This document shows positions 1 to 12,336 of a stretch of 64,000 nt of DNA, piece after piece; positions within the stretch are counted from its first letter, which is position 1, and every line of letters starts with the position of its first letter. The notes beneath the pieces are model-generated. The model was not told the origin of the DNA, did not search any database, and saw nothing but the letters and a program-made list of their open reading frames with translations. Location of the stretch: contig NC_039483.1 of assembly GCF_003590095.1 (NCBI RefSeq), positions 6,014,001 to 6,078,000 of the forward strand, in the 5' to 3' direction. The DNA is from Trichoplusia ni (lineage: Eukaryota; Arthropoda; Insecta; Lepidoptera; Noctuidae). The position numbers and the translations under genes were made by a program.

Positions 1-1284
1 AAGTTTTTTCTTAGCACTTTAGAAGATAATTTTCTCGCAATTTCTAAATTATCATCAATTTTTTTTTAATTGGTCGTGAGTGATAACTTTAATACCAAGC
101 CATTACAATTTCTACATTCTTAAAACAATCAAAACAAAAGTCAGTTCGATAGCGTTGAATCAAACATTGAAAGCGTTTATTATTCGAAACTTAAGCAATA
201 AATCGAAGTACTATACAGACCTGGTTATTTGAAAGGTCCATTCAATTTCATAAACTTTTCTCCAATCAACAAAACTCAAACGAAAACCGATTGAAAGCCA
301 CAAAACCACATTTCCATAATTACGAAATTCAAGAACCAATACAACGAAATATCGAGTCTAGCACGAACATAAATCAACGCATTACTTTTAATGAGCACTT
401 GGCAAATGCGGGAATAATCCAACAATTTAGTGATTCGGACGCATTAACGAATGATAAGCTATGGGCGTTCGAAACGACAAAGAGTATAAAAATGAATATT
501 TACTTTTGAGCTTATAATTTTACAAAATAAAACTGCATAACTGCATAGGCTCTATGATAGTGCCTTGGGAGACACCAGTGGGCAGCTGTGGGCAGCAAAG
601 AGCTGATGATGATGGTGATGATTTCACAGGTATTGGGCCGGTATTTTTGACGACCGAGCAAGGTAGGTATGGAAAAAAACTTTAATAGACTTAAGATCTC
701 TCTTTGATCGGAAAGTAAAGACCAATAGAGTTTTAACATGGTAGGTACATATTAGAACAGTATTAATAATTTACCAATTTTAAAACTTATTCTATTTGTG
801 GAATCTGGAAGACATTAAAAAGACTGGCAATTGTTTTTAGAAGATAATATTGTTGAGCTGTCTACGTATTATTTTACCTCTACCCTTTTCATTAGTCCTT
901 TGGGGTAGAGGTTCGCTTTCTACCAAAACTAAATCATATTTTACTGAACAAATTTCAGTTAAGCGGATACCAGCCTTTAAAGCCCCGTTTTCAGCTCATT
1001 AAAGGTACAAAGTCGATTCATTTGGCAAGTCTCCAAACATTTTTTAATCTATAGAATTCCATTTTAATTGGAAATCGCCCTCAATTGGCCGCTAATGAGA
1101 ATCTTCGATAGTCTTTATGGAGATTTTATGCTAAATTAGTTTCCTATCAACGAAAACGTAGCTTCTATTATAGGTGATGTATTTAAGTTTCTTTGTGTAG
1201 TTGAAAAAAGGTGTTTTTGAAAAAAAAATGTTTGTTAGGGATCCATACTGTCGAGCTCTTGACTGGAATTGTATCTCATAACCA
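1..1284. other. AT-rich non-coding stretch, no gene seen
   Basis: No coding region, RNA gene or recognisable mobile element can be supported here. The open frames are short and carry no family signature. The only ordered sequence is the short GAT-type microsatellite listed separately. Several homopolymer runs are typical of lepidopteran intergenic or intronic DNA. Confidence 0.6.
605..622. repeat. (GAT)n microsatellite, interrupted
   Basis: Six GAT/GGT triplets in a row with one interruption (GATGATGATGGTGATGAT). It is a short simple repeat. GAT/ATG triplets also form the 3' tail of the 5S-type SINEs in this window, but no SINE body is visible beside this one. Confidence 0.7.
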
Positions 1285-1400
1285 AAGTATCTCAAATATA
1301 TACCGTACTAGCTAGGCAGTCGTTTTTTTTTTACATTTATGCCAAAAATATCGAAATCATTACTGTTGTGTTTATGTCGCTATTGAGACTACTGCTACTT
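1285..1400 (-). repeat. decayed AGGGTTCCGTA-family repeat fragment
   Basis: The segment keeps pieces of the family best seen at 38645-39229 and 23484-23764: ACCGTACTAGCTAGGCAGT followed by GTCGCTATTGAGACTACTG. These correspond to the internal 'gctagctagacagtt' and 'gccgctat' parts of other copies. The ends are not recognisable, so the boundaries are approximate. It is an old non-coding copy. Confidence 0.35.
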
Positions 1401-2245
1401 TGATTCTTTTGACACATTACTGGAGTAAGTAATGCCTTTTTTATTTTCTAAATGAAAACAGCGTACGAGTACAAAATTATGTACATCATATTACATTTGC
1501 TAATGATTTTTATATTATTATCGCTTTCGTTCATTTATTTGCTCACCAAGTGGAATTTACCATGTTGAACATTTCAAGCCAAAACACGGTCCAAATAATA
1601 TTATTCCTCTTTTATACTATCTCAGCTTGTTAGCCGGCAAAAATCTCAATGGGGATAGCAATATCTAAGAAATTTCAAATCTAATAAATGCTCAGAATTT
1701 TCTACTGAAAATGCAGACTCCCCTAAGACAAGGTGATTTAATATAGTTGCGAAAGCCTGGAATTTACTTCAGAAGACCATTTTGTATCTTATTTAAGACG
1801 ATCCATAAACTTATTTTGTTTTCGTTTTGAATTAAACTATGTTGGTAGGATATGCTTGGTAGGTATTTCATAAACACAGTCAGGTAAAAAAAGGTTTTAT
1901 TATGGTCGAATAAATGTACCATACCAATGAAAAGAAAGACAGTAAAATAGTTGACTTTAGTAGATTACGTAAATTAAATTGTACATCATATTTGTAAAGT
2001 TGTGTTTTTTGCCTATTTTTTATGTTCATAAATAATAAAGCAATGATCAACACATATTTTCAATATCAGGTAATTTGCTTCAAGCTATGGTCAATTAATA
2101 GTGAAATTTGTCACTTTTTCATGGTGAAAACGTATTTTTTCACTGCAATATCGCTGTTTCGTAGACGATCCTTTCCCGATTATCTCTCCTCGTTTATTCA
2201 ATTCATCAATTTCTTTACATCCTATTGTACTTTATTGACGAGCTC

Positions 2246-2463
2246 CATGGTCGAGTGGCGTACGCATCGGTTTCAAGGTGTCGCTAGTTCTGAGGTCCCG
2301 GGTTCGATCCCCGGTCGGGTCAATGAAAGAATTAACATTTTCTACATTGCCTCGGGTCTGGGTGTTTGTAGTACCTTCGTTGTATCTGAATTCCATAACA
2401 CAAGTGCTTTAGCTACTTACTTTGGGTTCAGAATAATGTATCCGCATTTATTTATTTATTTAT
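2246..2463 (+). mobile_element. tRNA-derived SINE, nearly complete
   Basis: A Pol III-type SINE. A box-A-like motif TGGTCGAGTGG (2248-2258) and a box B GGTTCGATCCC (2301-2311) sit about 50 bp apart, as in a tRNA-derived promoter. A non-tRNA body follows (GCCTCGGGTCTGGGTGTTTG, then CTTCGTTGTATCTGAATTCC) and the element ends in an ATTT microsatellite (about 2447-2463). A second copy at 57628-57845 shares head and body, which shows it is a dispersed family and not a tRNA gene. The acceptor stem does not pair, so it is not an intact tRNA. An ATTT-type tail is common in LINE-mobilised SINEs. No convincing target duplication was found. The 154-residue open frame across it is incidental. Confidence 0.85.
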
Positions 2464-2658
2464 TGCCTCATCATAAAATAAAATAAGAACATAATATACC
2501 ATACATGTAAACACAATTTTTCTATTGCACCATTATGATCTTTTGGAGCAAACGTTTTGCTGTTGAGCGTGCCCGTATGTAGGGCGCCCGAGGCTTTCTC
2601 GACAACAGAAAATAGCGACGCATTTGATAACTTTTGTGATGTTGCCATTGTACTAGGA

Positions 2659-2988
2659 ATGTCGGCTAGACGTAAACTGTGTCACTACAAAACACCAGTA
2701 CTTATGTGTCTAGGTATGGAGACTGTTATTCTGGTCCTTTTGATCCGTTGCTGTATGGATGGAAAGGTTTTTATTGTTGGAGCTATCTATGACATTAGTA
2801 ACACATTAGGTTTACCTAATAATACAATCTGGAGTATTCAGAAATTTGCATCAGTCGGAAAAGGAAAGAACATTAAAACTATTTCTCAATGGCAAATAAT
2901 TTTGAAGTTCATAACAGCTCAAGAAAAAAGGAACTTAATCTTGACATTATTTAATAGAAAACTTTTAAAAGTCACTTGCATAAAATAG
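2659..2988 (+). CDS. unclassified ORF, 109 codons, doubtful
   Basis: An ATG-started frame of 109 codons. The same frame is open upstream to 2557, giving about 143 codons. The predicted product begins MSARRKLCHYKTPVLM and has a hydrophobic stretch (METVILVLLIRCC) near residue 20-32, then a basic, polar C-terminus. I recognise no domain, signal peptide or catalytic motif. It lies just downstream of a SINE and has no visible promoter, splice context or polyadenylation signal tied to it. In DNA this AT-rich an open frame of 140 codons is uncommon but possible by chance. It could be a decayed exon, a remnant of a mobile-element ORF, or noise. I do not assign a function. Confidence 0.15.
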   Translation: MSARRKLCHYKTPVLMCLGMETVILVLLIRCCMDGKVFIVGAIYDISNTLGLPNNTIWSIQKFASVGKGKNIKTISQWQIILKFITAQEKRNLILTLFNRKLLKVTCIK

Positions 2989-4199
2989 ACGTAAATTTAA
3001 CGGCGAAAAACGTCTCAAAAAGTATATTACATTCAGCGTTGAAAACGGTATTACAGAGACTCTTTTTAATAAAGACAAAAACAAAAGCGAGATTGATAGC
3101 TAACACAAAATAAATGAAAAAGACATTTTATTAAAATCTTGAACATAATAAATGTCACATCCGATTCCTTTTGAATAAAACACGATATTAGGAATAATAA
3201 TGTTTTCCTTTTAATAGTAAATGAAGCTATGGATGTTGGAAAACTAGAAGATTTAACATTTAAGTTATTGCAATTAATGACGAGAAGTGTCTTTAACTGA
3301 AAAACCTAATGGCAAATTGCATTTCTTCTTTTGTTAAATAAAATGATGTGTTTGCCCTTAAATATCCAATTTTATTAATTCAGCGACAAAATATATTCGT
3401 AATCAATGTTTTTTTTTCAAAAACCGTTTCATATACCTACAAACCGGTGACAGACGAACAAGTGGACAGACAACGGTGTCTGATCTACAAATTTCTAAAA
3501 ACAGCTTGGTAGTTATTATTCACTAACTAAACCTTCAAATCAGTTGCGATTTCACCAGTCAGTTTACCATTTGTCCTTGACAACCGTACCTCTTCCAGCC
3601 ATCAACATAGTTCCCAGTAAAAAGCAGCTTGTATACCACTTATAGGTTTCAACCCTTCAGGGATGACGTTTTATGTTTAACATCGAACTTTTTTGCTCAG
3701 CTCAGCTTTATTACAAGCAAAGGGAAACCAGTCACATGAGAATTTCACATCGCTTTCATCTATTTTTAGCAGTTTCTCCAAAATAAATGCTTTTTGAATG
3801 TAAACTTTTCTGAAATTTAATTTTGTAACTAGAATAAACTATTTCGCACTTTGGCTGCGGACTTTTTGCAAGGAGTGTGACTTTTGTTTCTTCCCATGGA
3901 TTTGCCTTTTCAAATGCTCCTGAATGTAATATCTTCTGTGTGTCTTATTTTCAACTTATATTTAAAAAGTAAGTTCTTATATTACGTTATCTTGGTCAGA
4001 TTTTATGACTCGCTTCACAGATTTTATGAATCTTATACTTATATCAAAAACGCCGGTTGTCAAGTGCTGTATACGAGTTACGTGTTATATAATAACGATA
4101 ATACGTGTAAAGTCTTTTACTAACAAACATTGAATACCTATTCCTGAACCCACAAAAAGCTAATTTCGTTCACCAAACACGGCCAAGAATTGAGAAGAG
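2989..4199. other. AT-rich non-coding stretch with one short repeat remnant
   Basis: No gene is supported. Around 3420-3475 the words ACCGGTGACAGACGAACAAG and GACAGACAACGGTGTCT resemble the 'cctggtgacagacagacggac...gcggtgtct' part of the AGGGTTCCGTA repeat family, so a small decayed copy lies there. The rest holds only short chance ORFs. Confidence 0.5.
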
Positions 4200-4214
4200 T
4201 AAACTGATTTCTGT

Positions 4215-4335
4215 CGTATCGTATATGTGAGATAGCTGTAGCAGAGTGGCACAAGTCCCGTGGAACGTTGTCATCGCGAGATCCCTCCGGAAAGTAGAGC
4301 ACAGGGCGTGGTGGAAGGGGAAAGAGAAGGCGGGA
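4215..4335. repeat. GC-richer segment, possible decayed SINE
   Basis: A 120-bp block clearly richer in G+C than its surroundings. TTGTCATCGCGAGATCCCTC followed by CGGAAAG resembles TTGTCATAGCGAGTTCCTCC and the CGGAAGG a few bases later in the 5S-type SINE (50096-50130). The upstream words GCTGTAGCAGAGTGGC look like a tRNA box A. The match is partial and no target duplication is visible, so this is a suggestion only. Confidence 0.25.
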
Positions 4336-4344
4336 GTACAGCAC

Positions 4345-6424
4345 TTAATGAAAAAAGTGTTAAAAGAAATGGTGAATACTTTTTGTTTAATGTTGATGGT
4401 CTGAGTTAAGAAGGTTAGGATGCTGATGATGATGTCATCGATCTTACTGCTGTTGAATCTGTGGAATATGCAGCTTCAACAGCTCTATATTTTAAAGGCG
4501 AAAAATGCCGGTACAGAAACCATAATTAATGTCTTCTTCGATAAGTTTTCCTTGTGTACGTGTCCAACGATGTCAACGAATTCAATCATAATATGATGTA
4601 AAGTTCCATTGGTCCTGGAATTTTAGGTAGGTACACAGCAATGACTGGTTTAATCAATTGTGTGATATGTCCTATATAATCTTTCTACTATATAAGTTCG
4701 TGGATTTGTGCAAAAATGTATTCGTAATGTTGGATTTTTAAGTAATGGTTACCTAATTTGTTTAGGGTTAAGCCTGCAACCGCCTAAGTATCGCACCACA
4801 CGCTGGCTCGGTGTCGCAGCAAGCGTTAAATCCCCAACTTCGGTAACACGACGGTGCCGCCGGTTTTATTTCCAAGTTTCCCCACTTCACCTACGGAATA
4901 TCCTCAATGTTTCAGCAAAAATATTTTACACAAGCGACCGCATGTTGTAAGCCAAGTTTAAAATTAGTACCACGTTGTGGATATTGGTTGTCCTAAAATT
5001 TCAGGTACGCTAGATCCGAACCTGAAATTTCGTATCGTAGGTGTCGTTTTCCGGATTTTGTTTGTGATCGAAACTTTGAAGCGTTTCAGAAGTTTCTGCT
5101 TTTTTCGGACTTCAGAATCAGACTGTTATTTGGTGCAATATAGAAAGTGAAACTATAGAATAACAGATCAACTATTTTCTTTAGTTGATTGGTCATCATC
5201 GAATATGAAAGCAAGCTAAGATAATGGCCATACCATTTTCCTAGCTATGGACTTTGTTTGGAACAAATGTATTACCAATTTTTCTTTAACAACTTTTTCA
5301 CAGGCATCCAGGTGTAGATTGGCTGCTCAGACTCAACAGCATATATAAGAATAGAAAGTAATGGCAAAAGAAGATTAAACCAGCAATGTGACAGAGGCTA
5401 ATATATTATCAAATAACAAAAGCCCAATTCAAAAACAATTTTGACAAGTTACTTTTTTAAGCCACCTCATGCATTAGCAATAATTAACCTTACTTAAGGG
5501 TCATTATCTCTGTCCCAAGTTTCCTCAGAAAGTGTCCTTCAAAATGAATTCCCCAAACATCGTGGTTACACGAAAACGAAAACTTTTTCCGCTTGTCCCC
5601 AACAATATAGGCGGATCATTCTTTTTCTTTATCCGGCGAGGCAAAAAATTGCTTCGGAACTTTTTGGTTTATTTTTTGGGGATTTGCATTTTTTTAACTT
5701 TACTCCGCAAGAAATAATCGTGGGAAACTCTTGAGTGAGCAAATTTTCAATCTTACATTCTAGGGATTTAAATAACGTATGTATGAGTGTGAATTTTTCA
5801 TGAATCATATGAGTAAAGTGAGATGTTTTGAAGGCATTCATTCAAAAAAAATGTCTTTGTATTTTTGTATGGATGAAATTGATAATCTCAATGTTTGATG
5901 TCATCTAAGATATACCAAACTGTGCATTAAATGATATTAAATAGTCCGAAGTGTCATAACAAAAAGAAGAGATGGAAGATAAATGGAAGAATACCACACA
6001 TTGCATTTATACCATATAAATGAGAACAAAGCAGAGAGAAGGAGAAATTGGTCAATTAATTAAAATTTAACAAAACTTTTCGAAACTTCATCGTATAACG
6101 ATAGAGCCTCGGTATAATAAATCCGCAAGACACACTTAACTCAATACTATTTCAATTTAACTTAAAAAGATCTGGTTACGCTTCAAAGGAGTCCTTAATA
6201 TTATTTTGTAACAGTCAAGTAGCTTTTGTCTGAAGCCTATAAAGTTCAAATTCGAATAAAATGAAGCTTAATCTAAAATTTTTTGGAGAACTGAAATCAT
6301 TTTCGTCATATTTCAGAAAGGCATGATGAATGATTCTTGCTTTGGCTTTAAAGTGTAAAAAATCATTATAATGATGAGATTATGTAGTGAAAGAAGTTGT
6401 GATTCGAGGGCGAAAACACCGAGT
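4345..6424. other. AT-rich non-coding stretch, nothing recognised
   Basis: No repeat family, RNA gene or coding exon could be recognised. All open frames are short and without family features. Confidence 0.5.
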
Positions 6425-6545
6425 CATTTTCAACTAATCCGCTTTCTGTCCATTCTTCAGTTACCAGGCTCTATCTCCTAAACCGTGCCTAGACATTAAA
6501 AATACTCATAAAGGCGTTTTTCCGTGACAGTTGGGAGTTGTAAAG
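6425..6545 (-). repeat. decayed AGGGTTCCGTA-family fragment
   Basis: The words CTTCAGTTACCAGGCTCTATCTCCTAAACCGTGCCTAGACA match, with substitutions, the core of better copies in this orientation (for example 23560-23600, 'ctgttaccaggttttatctgatgatcc'). Neither end of the element is preserved here. Confidence 0.45.
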
Positions 6546-6931
6546 ACAATGTTTGTTTAATAAATGATTTCAGAAATGTTTTAAAATTAAATTAAGAACG
6601 AAATGTACTACTAACCAGTTTGCTCTAAAATAACAATTTTCATCAAAAAAAAAAATGAAAATTTCATCATAAATTCTTTTGTGAGTAAATGAGTCAGTTT
6701 TCACACTTTCGTCTGATAGTAGGGCTCTCTGTGCCTAGTTAGCAGCTAGCCTCGGGTGACTAAACAAAAATAGCGCGAAACACACTCTCGCTCTAGTAAA
6801 TGTAGACCAAACATTTTTGTAACTACACATAGAATTTGTGTTCGTGCTACGTTTGAACATGTTTTTTGCTCTGAGCTAAATCCCTTGAGAGTTGCTCAAA
6901 TCGATATTTGACGACGCGATTCTGGATCTGG

Positions 6932-9708
6932 GTAAGTACTGGATTTTTTTGCGGATTCGGTTTCAAGTTTGAGAATGTATTATGAGTATCAACATTTTTT
7001 GTGGTGCTTGTTGTAAACATTCAGTATACAAGTTACATACATTTACGGTTGATTCGACTTTTCATAGAATTAACTTTGGGTTACACCTTAACTTTTGTTT
7101 TTTTTTAAAGCATGATTTTTCTTAGCTCATCAAATGACCGCTAAATGCGAGATAATAAACTTAAAGAAAATATACTGACTTTAAGAACAGATCAATTAGA
7201 AATGATCATTGAAATAGCCCCAATAACACACAAAAAAAAATTGAATACCAAATCCATCATCCGAAATCTATTTACGATTTCGATTGGGCTTAGCCTAAAC
7301 AAGCTCTGTATTCAATTTATCCCAATACATATTCATTGGTTTGTAAGTCAGTTAATCTTCAGAATTGACGTGGTCCTGTGATTTCGGAATATTCATGAAG
7401 GAAGTTGTGCCCTGTGTAAAAATTGAGAATAAATTGATTGGCGTTTGCTTTTCCAGCGAAATTGAAAAGCTAAATTCAAATGACTCTTTGATAATCAATT
7501 TATGTTGCTTTCTCCTTCTAGTATTATTGATCGGGAGTTTTTATCTTTTTATATTGATACTTTGTTAGATTTTGATCTTTAAGCACCAAAAAATAAAATA
7601 AAAAGGTTTTATGTTGAATAACTGTGATTGGTGCTGTTTTGGTCTTAGCTGTCACAAAAACCTGACGAAATTTGCGACAAAATTATTTAGTCATCCTGAT
7701 CTTGTTACAAAGCCATATTTGCTTTTGAAACTCAGTAATGTAATATGCCAGTCCATTGTTACTCTAGCCTAGTTGCGTTCAGGTGTTGCATGTATAATAT
7801 ATGCAAAATATGTTGCTAGAAGCAACGTAATAGGATTTTCAAGGTGCAACGTGCATCACATCTTTAATGTAACCATTGCGTGCTGTGAAAGCTGTAAGCG
7901 ATAGCCACTGAATGTTAATGAACCGATGAACGTGCGAATTTATGATTTTTCATAATTTTACGGCATTAAGCAGTGATTGAATGATTGATTTTAATTTGTA
8001 TTGGTACATTCTATGTTAGTTACGAGGTTTTATTACATTGGAAATGAATATTTTGTCATTAGATAAATACAAAAAGATAAAAAAAAATCATGTTGTAATG
8101 ACACGTCCAGAAAACGTTAATATTTTGTTTCTTTTTTAGTTTAATTTGCCTAATTACTTGGTTTAGCAAAGAGAGAATGTTCCACTCAAATGGGCTCACT
8201 GCTTTAGCGAATAGGATAAGAACATTTTATTGTAACTTAAATATTCTATGTCCCAAAACCTCAATACTGAAGGAGTATAAGAAGAGAGTTACTCAATATA
8301 CGTAAGAGTGTGTCCATCAGAACAAGATAATGATTGAGAAACTTGCTTTATGAAGATGCAATAAGGGGCCGAAACTTTCACCTCTGAAACTTTGTTGCTC
8401 TTTATTCTTGTTATAAAACTAATTATCTTACATCTGTCTCCGTTAAAAGGTGTCTAAATAGAAAAATAATTAACTACATGGTTCATTTTATGATTATCAA
8501 AATTATGTTTAGCTGATACAGTAGGTTATTTGACAAAAAAAAACTGTTTAGTTCGTCAGAGAGATTTGCAAAAAATATTGGGCAATTATTTTTTCCTTTA
8601 CCTCGTGAATAAAAAATTAAGGTTATAAAGAGATTTAAATTTCGTATGACGTCACTTAAAATTACGCCTCTTACTATCAAGTGACCTTACTACCATACTT
8701 AAGTGCTTTTTATCTCGCTAGCTTTTTAATAATATGATACAATGATAAATATCTTTATTAAACAGATTTCTACTTTTAGATTTAGCCAAATACCCTATTG
8801 CCTTGCTTCGTACCTTAAGGATTGGGTCAGTACATAATTATATCCTGGAAGACTGTTAAGGTAAGCTCTACATTGTTTGAAGGTTTATTATCCTCCACAC
8901 AGATTGGATGCCAAAATTAATGGGAACATACTAGTGGGAAAGGACAAAGGGTCGTCGGGAGCAGAAAATCCTTCATATAACTTTCCTTTCCTAAACATTG
9001 CGTAGGATGTATCCTTGCTAGGTATAGTAAGTGACTGCTAACAGGAAAATGAACGTACGAAATTGATAAAAGCTGAACTTTTTTACTGGGCTCATATGTC
9101 TGTCTGTTTGTCCGTCTGTAGTATTGTGTATCCATCTGCCACCCTATGTTTTTGTAATCTCGGTAATCACTGCAAAATTCTATGGGTAGATGGATTTTCT
9201 ACTGAAGAACAACCTTTAAACCTAGTTTTATCAAAATTCATTCAGCCTGATGTAGCGAACATACAAATCTTTAAATAATAATTAATAATAGGCGTTGTAA
9301 ATACTTCAGTTGCTCCCTGTATCTAAACATATTTTTCCCTAACTCAAAGATATTATTATACTTCTAAGACCCTACGCGATGTGATAAAAATATAATTCCT
9401 GAGCCTACCTTTTTATGTTATCTTTATCCCATTCATATTTCTTTTACGTACAGATATAGAATTTTATTGGGTTTGTCAAATATCGCGATAAAAATATCAT
9501 TAATTAATTTCGGGCCAGTGGAGGAATCAGACTCCAATTTTGGGATTTGATATTCTTACTAGAATTCACAATTTCTATGAGATAATGGAATATGACTTAA
9601 ATATTGTTGGATAATAGTAAAAGTATTGTTTTGCTACAATAAAATAAACCTGAATAAAATAAACGACTGCAAACCACCTTTGGGTACATTTTGATATCTT
9701 GGAAAATT
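6932..9708. other. AT-rich non-coding stretch
   Basis: No gene can be supported. A run of TCTGTCTGTTTGTCCGTCTG near 9098-9118 resembles the CTGTC-rich core of the AGGGTTCCGTA family but has no further matching flanks. A candidate splice donor at 6932 is discussed in the findings. Confidence 0.45.
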
Positions 9709-9795
9709 GTTTTTTTTTTTGGGGGATGCCACATAGACACTTTCTCGGGAGAGAAAGTGGGTAGTGTCAGATTCCCTCATCCTCCCTGATACCCT
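9709..9795 (-). mobile_element. poly-T-headed retroposon fragment, same family as 52477-52634
   Basis: Starts with a run of about 12 T (a poly-A tail if read on the minus strand). It then gives GGGATGCCACATAGACACTT, GGGAGAGAAAGTGGGTAGTG and TCAGATTCC. The order 'catagacac... tcgggag... gggtagtgtcaga' matches the element at 52477-52634. A small hairpin is formed by CACTTTCT and AGAAAGTG (around 9737-9757). The part beyond the TCAGATT word is missing, which suggests 5' truncation at insertion. No target duplication was found. Confidence 0.55.
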
Positions 9796-10690
9796 AATTA
9801 AAATTTAATGTACAGATAAAAATGCAACTCTTTTGGAGTTTAAGGAAAAACCATTTTAATATACAGGATAAGCCTTATTTCGAAGAAAACACAAGGGCTG
9901 TGATAACAAACATGTGTGGAAATGTAATGAAATATTTTCTTGTTTGAATTGTTTTAGCGGTGCCCCTTTAACTAGTGAAGCGATCATTTTGTTGTAGTCA
10001 TCGTTATCAGTGGCTTGTTGGAACAGGTTTGCTGTGTTAACTACCCCGGTCCACCCCTGATGTTAAAACTTGTTCCTAAAAAATAATAAGTTAGTAAAAA
10101 TACAATTCACAATCCATCCTGCCAAGCAAGACAGCGCACTATGTATTATAGAGCACCTTTTCTCTTCAATTCATTTCTTGAGCGCTACTTATCACCATAT
10201 TTTTAAAGAATATTACAGTTGTGTGTGTTGTAGTACAATTGTAGAGCGGCGTTTCTCTTTCTTACATTAAAAGAGCGTAAAATTGAGGAATTTGGAGTTC
10301 AGTCCTACCCCCACTTTAAAGTAATATATAAAGTGGCATCTCACTTCAATAACTGACTTTAAAAGGTAGATCTTTAATTACCGACATTTTATTATACACG
10401 TAGACAGTATTTAAACTTAACAGCCCTACAATATACTAAATGTAAGCGTCAATAAAGCCCGCCGTTGTAGTTTCAACTTTAAAGTAATGACTTTAGAGTT
10501 GTTTTGAAATTTATTTTAGATCTGAAGTTTTTATGTTCAACCGCTGAACTTTTGTAGTTTAGAAATTGGGTCGCGGGCGGAAGTTCATTAATAGAGTTTT
10601 AATGTAGAAGGATTGTAGTTTCGTATTCTTTTATTTTTACAATTATTTTTCGATTTTAGTACGAAAGAAGAGAAACTTTTTACTAAAACG

Positions 10691-10880
10691 TGCGTCCGTC
10701 TGTCAATGAACTTTTACCGTGCTAGCTAGACAGTCAGATGGTGTTTTTCTCCTATTCAAAATCAAATTAGTCAAAATTGATCTCTAATATCATGGATCAC
10801 TATTATTGTTAATTGCCGCCTGTTGAGACTAGTTTTTGGGGACTGTCAGTGCAGTGAGTATGACTCGCACTTGACTCTTT
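10691..10880 (-). repeat. decayed AGGGTTCCGTA-family copy
   Basis: It holds, in the same order as the reference copy, CGTCCGTCTGTCAATGAACT, GCTAGCTAGACAGTC, TTGCCGCCTGTTGAGAC and, at the far end, GTATGACTCGCACTTGACTC. The last corresponds to the AGTCTGACTCGCACTTGGCC end seen at 39201-39220. It is heavily mutated and has lost the AGGGTTCCGTA end. Confidence 0.5.
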
Positions 10881-11005
10881 AAAAACAGCACTGAAATTTG
10901 ACAAAAACTCTTTTTCATAATCATGTCTAAAAACATTCTTACGGATTCTTCTAAGTACACCATTAATTAATTTGGGTAAACTTTTTGAATGATAAAATCA
11001 TTAGG

Positions 11006-11250
11006 TTTTTAAATCGCCTTTTTTTCCGGGGTGAAACGCTAATGTCTTCAACCCACGTCGAGGGCACGGCGTGGGGATATGTCGGACTTCCACCGACTAA
11101 AAACTACCCGGGCCTCTTCTCTTCTACTGCTTTAGCCAGAGTCACGGGATCGCTCGCGCATACTCTGCGCGACTCTGGCTGGCTCTAGTCCTTTGGACTC
11201 CTTCTCAAGGGGTGGATGTAGAAAGCCCACCCCTTTTTTTAAATCGCCTT
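11006..11250 (-). mobile_element. poly-T-headed retroposon with 15-bp direct-repeat flanks
   Basis: The word TTTTTAAATCGCCTT occurs at 11006-11020 and again at 11236-11250 and encloses a 215-bp GC-rich body. The repeat looks like a target-site duplication, and the T run at the left edge would be a poly-A tail on the minus strand. The body contains GGATATGTCGGACTTCC and GACTAAAAACTACC, which parallel GGATATGGGTAATGTCAGAC and GACTAAACC in the 52.5 kb element, so the two are probably related. An AGCCAGAGTC/GACTCTGGCT inverted repeat (11134-11143/11171-11180) has GCGCA/TGCGC nested in it. AAGGGGTGG/CCACCCCTT (11207-11215/11227-11235) forms a hairpin at the right end. No tRNA-type A/B boxes were seen. 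The open frame running into it is incidental. Confidence 0.65.
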
Positions 11251-12278
11251 CTCAGAAGCATCTTCATTAAATGTTATTCTTGGCACAATATATAATATAA
11301 AGTATAAAATAAAAAAAAACATAAAACAGAGTTCGTAATATAATTTAATGTGTTGACCAGCTCCACGCTGTAAAATAACTTTTTGCGTACGAGTAGTTTC
11401 CCTTAAAATATTCCTTCTATTAAACTTTCACCAACTTAAATTTTACTTCGATACAAAATATTCTTAACTACCAAGATTCCGAACATTAAATAAGCAACAT
11501 CAACCACTTATTTCTATTTGATAGTACCGTCAGCAGGTGCAACAAAGTTTCCTATGTAAAATACAGGATGTTTTACTTTAGCAAAATGCATTTACTAGAG
11601 TCGAGTCATTAGACTCTACCAGGTGACTACGGAGAGCACTTTACGAAATACTGCCTTAAAAGCCTGCTCTAGAAAGGTATAAGGCTACCCATTGAAGTGA
11701 CGACGATATCATATATTAAGAGGTGTTTTAAACTTGTATGTGTGAAATATAGAGCTCTTTAATAATGTGTTAGAATTGCAAATTGAGAGTAATTTTTTTT
11801 CTCAATATTGTTTGGACTTTAAGTGAGCTAGCAATCCCTGAGTTGGTATTAACATTTTTTATTCGGGTTGTCATGATATGACGTTCTTAAGATTTCTCTT
11901 GCAGAATAAATTATTTCGTTTCAGATGAATCGGAGTGACATTCCATTTCGATAAGTCACGTGACTTTGACTTTTCTTCGCCTTTGATTCGTCACCGTTAG
12001 TATGCAACATGTCTTCAGGATTTCCCCTCTAGCCAACTTACTGCTGTATCATTATAAGCTTTATGTAGTACAAGAACGTTTAATTGTGTAAAATGACATT
12101 TCGTATCGACGAGTCGATTGGCATTATCATACATCGAAACATGTTCTATAAATGTTATAGATTGAAACTACCAAGGTCACTGACCAAAAGTTATGAATGT
12201 ATTTATTGTATCGTGAAACGTCTTTGTTGAGAATATTGTCCGATTTACAGCGCTTTTGGCGTATTTAATAATAAAGTA

Positions 12279-12336
12279 GAGATTCAAACCTACTGCGTTT
12301 ACCATAGCAAGCCAAAGGTTATTACACTAAGCTATC
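12279..12336 (-). pseudogene. decayed tRNA-like / SINE head sequence
   Basis: On the minus strand, TAGCTTAGTGT (12334-12324) fits box A and GGTTTGAATCT (12290-12280) fits a mutated box B. The two lie about 55 bp apart end to end, the spacing of a real tRNA. It may be a tRNA pseudogene or the head of a tRNA-derived SINE whose body I do not recognise. The acceptor stem is not convincing, so I do not call a functional tRNA. Confidence 0.4.

Noticed and set aside
2246..2324. Functional tRNA gene
   Set aside because: The acceptor arm is missing and a second copy with the same non-tRNA body exists at 57.6 kb.
2022..2486. 154-codon frame as a gene
   Set aside because: Half of it crosses the tRNA-derived SINE, so the open frame is incidental.
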